Shown here: positions 45,576 to 56,299 of the stretch, in pieces
Numbering within the stretch: the stretch's first letter is position 1
Layout of the letters: every line of letters starts with the position of its first letter
From: Cladopsammia gracilis
Taxonomy: Eukaryota; Cnidaria; Anthozoa; Scleractinia; Dendrophylliidae
Length of the DNA stretch: 64,000 nucleotides
Direction: 5' to 3'
Assembly (NCBI GenBank): GCA_022457155.1
Contig: JAJGOT010000003.1
Location: 3,088,501-3,152,500, forward strand
The notes under the pieces: generated by a model
What the model was told of the DNA's origin: nothing
Database searches by the model: none
What the model saw: the letters and a program-made list of their open reading frames with translations, nothing else
Translations under genes and position numbers: made by a program

Positions 45576-47236
45576 ACAATTTGCCCAAAAAATTCGCGCA
45601 AGTTGCCAACATTTTTATGAAACAGTCGCAAAGAAACGAGGGTCGTACGGTGCACTAACATAGGCCTACATATGAAGTGAAAATATTCTTACATATGAAT
45701 TTATGATATGAGCTCATAAAACACGTTAAAAGAAATAGCTGTCTCTGCCATTTCGACGGCCGAAAATATCAATGATCCGATCCATGTCATTGTTGACTAC
45801 AGAGTTGAGAATAATCTCCATGATTATTGCGTTCGAGGAACGAGAACGCAGTCCTAATTTGTGTTGGGATTTCTGTGCATTATTGGGTGTCCTGTGCAAC
45901 TGATAAGGGAGGTTTTTTCGAGATTGCTTTGGTTCGTCGACACACATTTGCCTCGCTTTGAGCGTTTTGCCTCACTTTGACGAACTATCTCACGCGTGGC
46001 GAGATTCATCTCATCCTTGCTCACATTGTGTATTTCCATGTGCTTTTCGTGCGTCCTTCTGCTTTCGAAGCTTTTTTGCAGTTTTCAGCGAACTTCACGC
46101 TCACAACACGCTGGCACAACACTCTTAGTGTGTCCTAAAACACATAAAATATGCTAATCAGCGAGAATCAAATCATGGCGATGATTCGGCTGACACGAAC
46201 GAGACAAACAAACGAGAATTGAGCAAGAATAGAGGGAGACATATGTACCGCCGTGACATTCGAATGGCTTGACTGATCTTGAATCGGACCATATTCAAGC
46301 CATCCCGTTCGAAAATTTATGGCCGGACACGAGCGAGATTCAAGCCAGAAAACGAGCAAGAATCAAGCGACGAATGTTTTTTCTCGCTTTGATGGAGATT
46401 ATGCGGATGGATCGATGGAACGCCCGCGAAACCAAACGCGGCTTAATTATTTATTCCCGGAGACACACCAAACTTTCTGTGATTTTTTAGCGCGGTGGAA
46501 AACTTGGAAATGAAGGCTGAGAGTTTGGAAAAGCTTAATCTCAATTTGGCGAGCGAAACTACAAAGAAAACGGAGAATTTGTGGAAGCGCGTAGTCTGTT
46601 TATATATAAATACTTGCGAATTTCGCTTTCGCCAGCGTGTTTACCGTTTTGACATATGCAAATTTGTTGCACTTTTCCCACTTTTCCCAAGGGACTGCCA
46701 AGCACTTTTCTTTTAATACCGACAACTACAACAAACTTCAAAGGATTTAATTTGTTTTTCTGCTACCAAACTTTCCCTACCGCCTTCATACACAGAGTAA
46801 ATACAGGTTTCACTGTACACAATAACCCTTAATTTGACAATATGCCATAGACATATTCATCTATCCCAATAACTAAAAAACAAAATCCCCCCTTTCAACC
46901 GCCGAACGCACTGCCCTAATCTCCGATTACTCCTAGTTAATAAAGTATAAGTACATAGATACACTTACTATAGTCAGAGAATCCTTGTCTTAATTCAATT
47001 AGATCACTTAACTTCTGTGTTTTTATTCATTATTATGTGCAATCTGCAAGGCTTTTCAATAGTATAAGGTTTTTGATTTTGTAGATATTTGTATTTTTCA
47101 TGTACTTGTTTTGCCCCGCCCCGATTAGCTTTCCAGCTATTTGCAGGGCAAACAAATCAGTCAACTCTTTCATTATTATACTAAGAATACATTGTTGTTG
47201 TTCGGTTTCTTGTTGAATAAATTGTTGTTGTTGTTG
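45576..47236. other. Gene-poor stretch, no supported feature
   Basis: Short overlapping frames on both strands lack recognisable domains. A TTG microsatellite lies at about 47220-47238. Confidence 0.5.
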
Positions 47237-47940
47237 TTAAAAGTTGGCATGTGCCCTTTCAATGTTAATAAGTGTAATGTTAGTCTTACTGACATAAGTT
47301 TTCAATCTGCGCAACGCACTGAATGATCGTTCTGCAGAACACGATGTAGCAGGTATCACTGCAAGGACATGTACCACATTAGAAAACTCTGTAAACATAT
47401 CAAATAGATCATTCTCGTGCATTGTCTCCAGCATTTCTGAAACAGTCATGTAGCCTAATCAGCGCACACGACGAAAACCCATGTACATTTTCTGCTCGGC
47501 TTCCAGAGTCTTAAACATGCCAAGTCTCACACCGACTCACGCCTGCGAGCCCAAAACTCCGATCTCACGCCAACTCAAGCCTTTTGAGCAATTTCTCAAG
47601 CCTAACTTACAGATTTGAGCTATCAGCCTTAACTGATCGCATGATCCAATTAACAATATAGTTACGTTCATGAAAATGTGACACTTTTTTGTAGGTTTTT
47701 ATCGTTCTGAACATTTCGATTACAACTGGATGTTATTAAACGGAGGTCTGAGGTCCATGGAAACTTCCGAATTCTTCGGAACATCTTCGGACATATTCGG
47801 TATAGATCGGGTTGTCTTCGGATTTGGTCGGTTTCACTGTGACAGATATTTCCCAAAGCACAGAGTATTTCTTGGTCATTTCCGCTAAACCTGAGCTCAA
47901 GCTTGGACAGCACCTTGTCGATGGACGCATAGTAAGTGTT
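47237..47940 (-). pseudogene. hAT transposase C-terminal remnant, interrupted by a 250-bp repeat
   Basis: On the minus strand M-L-E-T-M-H-E-N-D-L-F-D-M-F is followed by VIPATSCSAERSFSALRRLK, the hAT C-terminal dimerisation signature. Upstream E-Q-K-M-Y and F-R-R-V-R fit the same protein, with a TGA between. The dispersed repeat at 47513-47765 breaks the homology. Beyond it, LELRFSGNDQEILCALGNI may be the preceding transposase segment. Dead element. Confidence 0.85.
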
Positions 47941-48296
47941 AATACGGTGGTGCGATTCCGGTGTCAGCTGCGTTTGTCTGTGCGCGTGTTCACCTACGAG
48001 GGCTTAATTCACCACTGGAAATACCCCACACCAGCTAGTGCAGTGCAAACAGTATCCAACAACCAAAAAATTACAAATATGTATATCAGCATATGATCCC
48101 CTTCACTAATAACCAGAAACTCACGTGCTAGGCAACCACTTCTCGCGTGAATTTGACTGGCTTTTACCGCGCCGACTTCAGGTTAAAATAGAAAATATCT
48201 ATCTCTTCGAAAAAAAAAACATGGAAATTTCTTTAAAAACTGGCTTTGCCCAAATTTCTCTTGGATACTGCCCAAAAAATCTGAGTTGCCCAAAAT

Positions 48297-48533
48297 TTGG
48301 GGGGGCTGCAGCCCCCCCAGCCCCCCCGGCCCGTACGCCTATGGCAAGCAGACGAACTTCATGAGTCAGAAGAGTCCGATGAAAGTGAAGAAGAAATATG
48401 CCAAGAAACGTTGAGGGATTCCAACTCATCAGGTTCTGAATCCGACTTGGAATCTGATGACAGTGGGTACAATTGGCCACTCGTTACAACAAATACAAGA
48501 AGTAGTCAAAGAGCCACGAGCCTTCTCCTATGA
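48297..48533 (+). CDS. Acidic Ser/Glu/Asp-rich ORF, unrecognised
   Basis: It reads D-E-L-H-E-S-E-E-S-D-E-S-E-E-E and then G-S-E-S-D-L-E-S-D-D-S-G. Such acidic leaders occur in piggyBac-type transposases, but no transposase core follows. Preceded by a G/C-run-containing repeat; probably mobile-element debris. Confidence 0.3.
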   Translation: MGGLQPPQPPRPVRLWQADELHESEESDESEEEICQETLRDSNSSGSESDLESDDSGYNWPLVTTNTRSSQRATSLLL

Positions 48534-49130
48534 CCACAGGTGTCAGAGTCTTCCGGGTTGAATAGAAGTGGCCCCCCAATACAGAGTACCAATTAAATTT
48601 TGATGCCCCCCCCCTTAAATGTTTTGAATGAAAATTAATGGGCCCCCTCCAAATCCCCATAGCCCCCCCCCCAACCCATAAATTATGAACGGTCCCTTAG
48701 CGGTTTTTTTTTTGTATTTTGCGGGATCTAATTATGAATTATTAATGCATTTGAGAATCTAATGGAATGAAGTCAATGAACAGACGCGACGAAATTTAAT
48801 CTTCCACAGATTTATTGTTATTATCATTACTAGCCGTTTCTAGTTTTCAACCGTTACTTGTTTATTAGCCTCATTCATTCATTCATTCTTTATTTGACAT
48901 ATATACAACATTTTACAGATGGAAATTTTACAGATGGAAATAAGAAAAGATTACAGAAAAAGTGAATGGCGAGGAGACCTGAAAGAAACCACGAGGCTTA
49001 TAATGAGTCAGGTTTCCTCACTTAAAAATAAACTAGTCTTAATATAATGACCTATCGCGTGTCAGCATTTTATCTTAGCCCTTTTTAAATATTGTAACCG
49101 TTTGTTTCCATCTTCACTTAGCTTTCCTAG

Positions 49131-49170
49131 CCCCGATGAAGGTTAGCTTTGTCTAACCGAAATATCGGGC
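49131..49170 (+). ncRNA. Hammerhead-like hairpin motif
   Basis: CCGATGAA, then stem GGTTAG/CTAACC with loop CTTTGT, then GAAA, and flanking CCCGAT/ATCGGG pairing. The layout resembles the minimal hammerhead cores known from Penelope-like retroelements (CUGAUGA, stem II, GAAA), with one core mismatch (CCGAUGA). Activity is not implied. Confidence 0.3.
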
Positions 49171-50605
49171 ATATATTATTAAAAGAAATCGAACGAATTT
49201 GCTGTCTGATCAGCCTTGCATGTTAAAGTTTTTTTACGTATATATAAGCCATGATTCCGAGTTGTTTTTAGCCTCGTTATCAAAGTGAGGCTTGTTGCAC
49301 AACCATTGATATGAAAATGAAATCTCGGTGGTGGATAAAACGTTTGACAGAAGCAGGAAGTAATTCTTTGCGATGGTATAAAAGTCGCAAAAATCACAAA
49401 ACTTAGAACCTGCAAAAACTTCATGCCATAGGGTTGTTAAATAACCAAACTGATCATTCTATTTCCTTCCCTGCCCTTCCCTGGTAATTGAAGTGAACTA
49501 TGCTGGATTTGTCGAGTGGACAGTCCTAACTCAGTATGGTCTGTTACTGTTTCTTCACGATGAGGCATCGGACCACTCTACGACTGGTTATTTTATCAGC
49601 TCGAAGTTAGTTGGAAGGTAGGCACAGGTGAGCCTGTGCATTCAGGATACGATTGTGTGTCAGCCCTATGAAATTCTTCTGGTCTCAGAATGAAAAGGTA
49701 CATATTAGTTGTGTTATAACAGCAGATGAAAAACACCTGTATGATTTGCTTTGCGATCACAAAGATTACGATACTTATCAAGTAGAGAAAAATGTTCTTT
49801 TTACTGGCACAGGTCACGTAACAGGGTTGGGCGTGGGGCTACTGTGACCTGCTATACCAGTCCTGCAATTCCCCGGAGTGTGATTTTATCATATGAGAAC
49901 ACAGCAAGAATGTAGCCTAGGTTAAATCTGAAAGTGAGTCTGGGCATTGATTATAGGTCCTTTACCGACCCTAAGAGCGTTTTCCGGTCTCAGGCGGGAC
50001 AGGTTTATTTTAATTCATCAGCCTCATACAGATACAGCAAGGTCGTGTATAATAAGGGCCGGTCATTATTTATCGCCGGGGGAGGGGGTGTTTTGGGGGA
50101 GATCACATAGTTTTCAGAAGAACGGTTGTGGGATTAGCCATAATTGACAGGCTTCAAGAGAGGGGATGGGGGACCAGAAGAAAGATATTAAGAATTTTAA
50201 GTGGGGGTAGGATCACCATAAATAACATAAACCACACCAATTGAATGAGTATATTTATAAGTTGTATTCGCCTCCATTCGACAAAGACATGCTATTTTTA
50301 TGTTTCGACTTCCCTCTTTATTCAGGCACGATCTAATTAACAAGATCAATGGTTGTGCATGTGGTAAGGCAATGGCTTGAAAATGTTCAAGTTCCACATT
50401 TAAAATTCTTCAAAGAATCATTGAAGAATCAATAGAAACGTTCGTTAAAAGCGGGCAAACGATGCGGTTACGAGCTCTTTTGGTGTTAAAAACGCCTTTG
50501 TGCAATATGGTCACATCAGAGGGTCGAGATGAAGGGTCGGAATGTCGCATCATATCCCATAATTTCACAATGTCACAAATATTTGTTACGTCACTCTTTA
50601 GGACT
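49171..50605. other. Gene-poor stretch
   Basis: Contains a 64-codon frame (49653-49847, with HLYDLLCDHKDYDTYQVEKN) that I do not recognise, and G-rich repeat fragments near 50080 and 50205. No splice-supported gene. Confidence 0.4.
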
Positions 50606-50839
50606 CTATAGGGGAAATGCTCGGGCCAATCCAGTCTTCTCTACCTCGGGCTTACCCAGTGCTTCAATAACCGATTCCATATCTAGTCTTTCCCAAGGCT
50701 CTCTAGTCACACAGCGTCTCGCGAGATTTTGAAACTTGCGGTTTCTTATCCGGGTTATTTGATTTTCACGCTGCTGGGGGTCTGGTTGTTATTTGATGCA
50801 CATTTCACACAGGAAAACATCAAAACTGTTAACATCAAC
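50606..50839 (-). pseudogene. Orphan kinase last exon with in-frame stop
   Basis: After a TTAG acceptor it reads V-D-V-N-S-F-D-V-F-L-C-E-M-C-I-K, stop, QPDPQQRENQITRIRNRKFQ, N-L-A-R-R-C-V-T-R-E-P-W-E-R and M-E-S-V-I-E-A-L. It is closest to the K5 last exon. The TAA replaces the Q codon of K5, and the helix-alphaF region has changes (Y to N, G to D). No kinase exon 1 is attached. Probably left by duplication of the K5 3' end. Confidence 0.88.
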
Positions 50840-50978
50840 CTAACTAAAACCCAACTAAAACCCAACAAAAACCTAACTAAAACCCAACATTTCAGTGATT
50901 TCAGTCATGTAAATCCAATTTTATTCACAAGGTAATATTCCATTGTTTAATGCGTTTTAGTTTGGATGGAAACTTATT

Positions 50979-51317
50979 TTGACTGAAAGGAACGCGGTCG
51001 CACAAAGGAAGTTCGCGCCAAAATCTTTTACAATTCATGTAGATTTTTTCAAACTTTTATCACAGCCATATAATGAATCACCTTGTCACAAATTAAAAAA
51101 AAATAAGGGAGTCACCGACTTCATTTTGGAGATAACACCCATAGAAAAATTCCCGTGTGAGCATTCATCTGAAGTTTATTTAGCAGCACTTTCCTGCAGT
51201 TCTCTTTATTATAATGTACAAGATATTAAAACACCGTCTCTTGTTTTCTGCCAGCTAAATAACATAAGCGACTCATTTATCTATTCTCGTATTAGGAGTG
51301 ATCTGCCAATAACTTAG
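50979..51317 (+). CDS. Unrecognised 112-codon ORF
   Basis: Balanced composition, with S-F-T-I-H-V-D-F-F-K-L-L and EVYLAALSCSSLYYNVQDIK, but no known motif. The nominal start is TTG; the first internal ATG is absent, so it might be part of an exon or chance. Low support. Confidence 0.25.
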   Translation: MTERNAVAQRKFAPKSFTIHVDFFKLLSQPYNESPCHKLKKNKGVTDFILEITPIEKFPCEHSSEVYLAALSCSSLYYNVQDIKTPSLVFCQLNNISDSFIYSRIRSDLPIT

Positions 51318-51446
51318 GTAAAAACTAAACTAGACTAAGAGTAGGCAAAATTAAATTAATGACATCTGACAGGAGCCAGTTACTGATCAATTACAACATA
51401 CATACATAAATAGCGGAATCAACCAATCGGAACTCAGAGAAAAAAT

Positions 51447-51668
51447 TGAACCAGTGTCAAGCGCGGGAAAACATGCAACCAGTGTCAAGCGCGGGAAAAC
51501 ATGCGACAGTGTCAAGCGCGGGAAAACATGCAACCAGTGTCAAGCGCGGGAAAACATGCAACCAGTGTCAAGCGCGGGAAAACATGCGACCAGTGTCGAG
51601 CGCGGGAAAACATGCGACCAGTGTCAAGCGCGGGAAAACATGCAGCCAATGTCAAGCGCGGGAAAACG
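51447..51668. repeat. 28-bp minisatellite, eight units, each with an E2F-like site
   Basis: Eight tandem copies of a 28-base unit centred on GTGTCAAGCGCGGGAAAACA; one copy is 27 bases. The complement TTTTCCCGCGC in each unit matches the E2F consensus TTTSSCGC. Three open frames across the array are artefacts of its composition. Confidence 0.9.
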
Positions 51669-52137
51669 CACGCGTCAAGTCATTATCGATTCTGATTTTG
51701 CCCCAGCCTGATTCTCAGACGGCCTGAGGTCGCTCGCACTCACTTCCTTCTCTCCCCATCTGATGTCCTTTGTTTAAGGACTTGTTTTTGACGTTTTGAC
51801 GTCATCTGACCGTTGAATTTTATGGCCAATCAGAGTGCATTCAGTCCCATTTGTAAAATTCCTGAGGAAGAAAAACGTTTAACAACCTCAACCAACCATA
51901 GGCTCAATTACCAGCCGTTTTGTGCGCCCGCGTTCCTTCGCGCACGAGGAGGATCTGAAAACCGGACTCCTTCAAACGGCTGAAAATCGAGCCTACCTCG
52001 ACCACAGCCGTCTGAGAATCAGGCTAGTTTTACACCTAATTTGTTGATAAAACAGCAAATTTTCCCCGATTTGGTCGGAACGCATTCCACCGCGAGTGGA
52101 TAGAATAAAACAAAATAAGTTAAAATCTTAAAATGAA

Positions 52138-52787
52138 GGTTGCGGTCACATCTACGACGTAACTAAAGTTTAACTTAAGTTAGTCTCAAGTTACGTGACG
52201 TCGTACCTAACTGTAGTTAGTGCTTTCGGTCGACTTTGCGGTCACACCGTTAACTACAGTTAACTACAGTTAGTTCTAATTAGCCTATGGATGACGTCAG
52301 AATTGAAAGCGGTCCGTGACAGCTCTTATTGTTGATCCGTGAAATGTCAACATGACCGACGTAAAGTATATCTATTTTTTTTCTTATTTATTTGTTTTCG
52401 TGCGGCAAACCGTCCGAAAAAAATGAGAAATAAGCTGAGAATTTTGCCGGGTACACGTATTGCTACCTTGTTGTATGTAATTTTTTTGTTTGTTGTTTTT
52501 GGTTTCCCCCTCGTTTCACGCTTGGTTTTTATTTTGCATATTTAGATATGCTCATCTCGCACGTGCGAAAAGAATTGTCACATTCTGATTGGTTGTTTGT
52601 TTGTAAACTTAAGACTAACCCATGAACCATGCTTGGGTATAACTATAGTTAGTCTGTATTGTTTTGGATCACCGAGGCGTAAATTTTCTTACTATAGTTA
52701 GAGCGAACAGAAAAGCGGTCACATTACCGAAATAGCTAACTATAGTTATCCCCGTCTTAACTATAGTTAGGAGCCGTGACCGCAGCC
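52138..52787. mobile_element. DNA element with GGTTGCGGTCAC ends and TAACTATAGTTA palindromes
   Basis: GGTTGCGGTCAC at the left is the inverse of GTGACCGCAGCC at the right. Both ends hold clusters of TAACTATAGTTA or TTAACTACAGTTA palindromes. About 650 bp; no transposase. Confidence 0.82.
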
Positions 52788-53069
52788 AAAGTTACCTTAA
52801 TAAACTCTCGGTAACTAGGTTTTTTTGGCGTGACTTTGTCATTTTAAGTGCATGAGCAAAATATGATTTGCCTATTTTTATTAATGTTGTGACGATAGAT
52901 TTTGCCTCACTTTTGGCATTGACTGTGAAACTAAATGAAGAAGAGAATTGGCGGGAAAACACACTGATTGATCTGTGAAAAGCTCTTAGCCACTTGCTCG
53001 CTGCAGGAAAAAGGAACTCGTCACAATTCTTTGTCACAAAAATCTATTCCAAACATTCACGAGACCTTA

Positions 53070-53200
53070 GGTCAAAATTCGTACTTGGCTCCGAGACTTA
53101 CGGGAATAAAACAAAAAAATCACATTGAGTTTCAGAGATGAATAATTAATATATATTTTTTTATTCCCCTAAGGTCCCCGAAGCCTTCATGGCCAAAATA
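53070..53200. mobile_element. Degenerate copy of the 13335-13489 hairpin MITE
   Basis: TACTTGGCTCCGAGACTTAC and AATAAAACAAA on one side, with diverged inverse arms after TATTCCCC. It shares over half of its arm positions with the copy at 13335. Confidence 0.7.
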
Positions 53201-53324
53201 GAATTATTCTACAATTGTCCAACGAGCACCTCTCTCGTACATCCCCTCCCCCAGCCACACTTTGCCCATATTTTCACGGTTTTTGACAGTATCCTGGAAA
53301 GGAGCATATGGTAAGGGATCTAGA

Positions 53325-53534
53325 TCATGAACATGACAGAGCTGGCTTCTCCAGTTCTATAATAACCAATTCCATATTTGGTCTCTCCCAAGGCTCTCTA
53401 GTTACACAGCGTCTCACGAGATTTTGAAACTTGCGGCTTCTCATCCGGGCTATTTGATTTTCACGCTGCTGGGGATCTGGTTGTTGTGTGATGCACATTT
53501 CACATAGGAGAACACCAAAACTGTACACATCAAC
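53325..53534 (-). CDS. K5 exon 2 (C-lobe)
   Basis: V-D-V-Y-S-F-G-V-L-L-C-E-M start, VTREPWERPNMELVIIELEK, stop at 53325. The tail is shorter than in K1 and K3. Confidence 0.9.
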   Translation of the reverse strand, partial: VDVYSFGVLLCEMCITQQPDPQQRENQIARMRSRKFQNLVRRCVTREPWERPNMELVIIELEKPALSCS

Positions 53535-56114
53535 CTAATTAAGAAAACCAATATTTAAGTGACTTGTCATGTAAATCCAATTTTATTCACAAAGTAATAA
53601 AGTCACAAGTGTACAAGTGATCACACATAGATACAAACATGAATAGTGCTTGTCATTCAAAGTTCATGGCCCTATTAGTCACTATCTCCAACTATTACAT
53701 ATCAGGGGCGTAGCCGGGACTTTTTCAGAGGTACGCACAATCACTGTTTTCACTCTCCCCATCTCCTCCCCCTACCCTCAACTCCCAAATCTTTCTTTTT
53801 TTCAACTTTTTCAGGTACGCACGTGCGTACGTGCGTAGAGGTAGCTACGCTCCTGCATATAACAGTTTATTAATGAGTAGCTTACCTAAATGCATAAATT
53901 ATTTTTTTATAAAGCTGTGACACAGGCCAGGTTGTGCTATCAACTAGTAACGTCATTGGGCATGTCCAAATGAAATTTTGATTCGCTTAAATTTCTTAGT
54001 AATTTAAACTTTAAATTAAACTTTACGGTGACACAAATTACAGAGCGACTACTTTACCGATATCAGATGACATTCCATCTAAAATCGTTACAGGCAATTA
54101 AAAGCCGTCGGGATGAAAACAAAGAAATGCTAGAATTTTGGTCATGAAGAAGTTTTTGAGGTCGAGGGAAAGGTAACTACAGTTTTGCAAATCGCTTTAG
54201 TTGGGCTCCCAATTGGCTTTAGAAGCCATCATAAAATAACACTCAAGAATGGTCAGTGTTTTAAAAAATTCCGAAGTACAATACAGAATTGAACAGTTTT
54301 TCTTGGCTGTCCAACCAGGAAAATTACCGGTGATTTGTGTAGCCCTAACGGGGATCTTCCCAAATTAAAATAGCCAGTGTACTAACCTTGCAGCTAATTG
54401 GTTGATCCGGGTCTTCATTCAGGGACTCGGGTGCACAGTAGATTACAGCGCCTGCGTAGTTTATATTGCTCTGACGGACAAAATTAGCGGTGCCATAATC
54501 CGACACTTTGGCTCTCCATTGGTTGCCCTGTTGCCATAGCAACACGTTAGCACTACTAATGTCATGATGGATGATGGGTTCGGATTTCTGGTGCAGATAA
54601 TTGAGCGCTCGAGCAACATCCAATGAGATAACAGACACATCCGCTGTAGAGAGAGTTTTCTCGCCTGCATTATACAGTCTTGCCCTTAAACTGCATTCCA
54701 TGATCTCAGTTACCAGTAATGGTCTTTCGTCAGAAGTTGCTCCAATAAACTGCAACAAACAAGGATGGCGACATCTTGAAGCAATTTCCACTTCTCGCTC
54801 AAATAAATACCGGTTGTAATCAGAATCAATCAGAGCTTCGTGCATTTCTTTTACAGCTACATCACAACCATTAAATTTCCCCCGGTATACAATCCCCCAC
54901 GCCCCTCTCCCAAGCTCTTGAGTTTTGAGAATTTCATACCGATAAATGACCCAGTCACGTGGATTTTTGTTTCGTTCAATCTCACGCTGCTGGTCTCTTA
55001 TTGTTGTCATTTCTTGTTCGTATGTTTCCAACAGTCTTCGCAGTTCGGTAACTCGTTGTTGTTCCTCTCTCAATCGTTCACCTTGACTTTGAAATCCATC
55101 CAATCGTTCTCTCATTGTCTCCATTTCTTGCTCATTTCTTCTCGACTGACTTTGCAGTTCAGTAACTCGTTGTTGCTCCATTCTCAATAGTTCTTCTAGG
55201 GCTTGAAATTCATTCAATTGTTCTCTCATTGTTATCATTTCATGTTCATTTGTTTCCAACCGACCTTGCAATTCCGTATTTCGTCGTTGTTCCTCTTTTA
55301 GTCGTTGTATTTGACCTTGATATTCATTTAATTGGCCTCTCATCGTTGTCAATTCTTGTTCGTTTGCTTCTAACTGATATTGCAGGTCAGTAACTCGTTG
55401 TTGTTCCTCTCTTAATTGCTCTTCATGGCCTTGAAATTCATTCAATTGTTCTCTCAGTGTTATCATTTCATGCTCATTTGTTTTCAACCGACCTTGCAAT
55501 TCAGTATTTCGTTGTTGTTCATCTTTTAATCGTTCTATTTGATCTTGATATTCATTTAATTGTCTTCTCGTCGTTGTCAATTCTTGTTCGTTTGCTTCTA
55601 ATTGACGTTGCAGTTCAGTAACTCGTTGTTGTTCCTCTTTTAATTGCTCTTCTTGGCCTTGAAATCCATTCAGTTGTTCTCTCATTGTTGCTGTTTCTTT
55701 TTTATTTATTTCTAGCTGACTTTGCAGTTCAATGACGCGTTGTTTTTCTTCTCTTGACAGTTCTTTTTGAACCTGAAGTTCAAGCCATCGTTCTCTTGTT
55801 GTTTTTTCTAGTTCATTTGTTTCTGACAGACTTGGCAATTCAGTGGCATGTGTATCTTCCCCTCTTAATTGTGTGTGGAATGTTCTTTCTTGCTCGTTTG
55901 TCTTTGTCAACTTACTTTGCTCTTCAGTGCCTTCTAAGGCTTCTTTATCTTTATCTTGCTCATTCGTACTCGGTAATTGGCCTTGCAAGTTAACCAACTG
56001 CAGTCTGATCAACTTTTCCCTCATCGATCGCAGTCTTTCTTCGTTAGTTTCCAACCGACTTTGCAGGTCATGCAGGCCAAGACCTCGCCAATTATGGGTC
56101 AAAAACTGTCCCAT
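53325..56114 (-). CDS. K5: long coiled-coil non-RD TKL-like kinase, two coding exons, intact
   Basis: Exon 1 is 54387-56114 (576 residues), exon 2 is 53325-53534 (69 residues plus stop), phase 0, GTTAGT donor and TTAATTAG acceptor. The ATG at 56114 is chosen because M-G-Q matches the K3 start; an upstream TTG is ignored. Residues 1-121 are Gln/Glu-rich coil. Residues about 122-386 are seven 38-residue repeats of the form EEQQRVTELQRQLEANEQEL followed by an R-Q-L-N-E-Y-Q half. The kinase has loop GRGAWG (401-407 region), K422, H-H-D 516-518, N523, D-Y-G 539-541, A-P-E 561-563, and exon 2 with D-V-Y-S-F-G and R-P-N-M. Replacement of the HRD arginine makes it a non-RD kinase; the active-site Asp, Asn and Lys are kept, so activity is possible. 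Role unknown. Confidence 0.87.
53703..53855. mobile_element. hAT-type MITE in K5 intron, 153 bp
   Basis: Ends CAGGGGCGTAGCCGGGAC and GTAGCTACGCTCCTG, with an inner GTACGCAC/GTGCGTAC pair. Non-coding. Confidence 0.8.
54387..56114 (-). CDS. K5 exon 1
   Basis: Contains the entire coil and the kinase domain up to P-I-S-C-K. No stop in 1728 bases. The 114-bp repeats occupy about 54957-55751. Confidence 0.9.
54957..55751 (-). repeat. 114-bp coding minisatellite in K5, seven units
   Basis: Each unit encodes 38 residues of coil. Units 2+3 and 4+5 are closer to each other as pairs than to their neighbours, which indicates a later 228-bp duplication. Confidence 0.85.
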
Positions 56115-56299
56115 TGTGCTCAATTCTTGCTCTTTGCTATTACTTTTGCAGTTGAATAATGGACCAAGATTGAAAGGACCTATCCAGGATCCTCATTTTA
56201 GCGTAAGCTCTATAGGTACAATTCCTGATCAAATCCTGATATACCTGCTGTAGAATCTAATGGAAGAGAAGCAATAAACAGTAATCTGACTGACTGACT

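Larger units (their letters stand above)
42390..48697. mobile_element. Possible outer TIR pair spanning 6.3 kb
   Basis: AGGGACCAGTCATAATTTAT and GGGTTGGGGGG (42390) are the inverse of CCAACCCATAAATTATGAAC and GGTCCCT (48655-48697). They could bound one composite element or be two independent ends. The interior is a mosaic of other repeats. Confidence 0.4.

Noticed and set aside
51446..51727. Three overlapping plus-strand frames of 64-93 codons
   Set aside because: All three frames of the 28-bp minisatellite are open at once, as expected for a repeat whose length is not a multiple of three.
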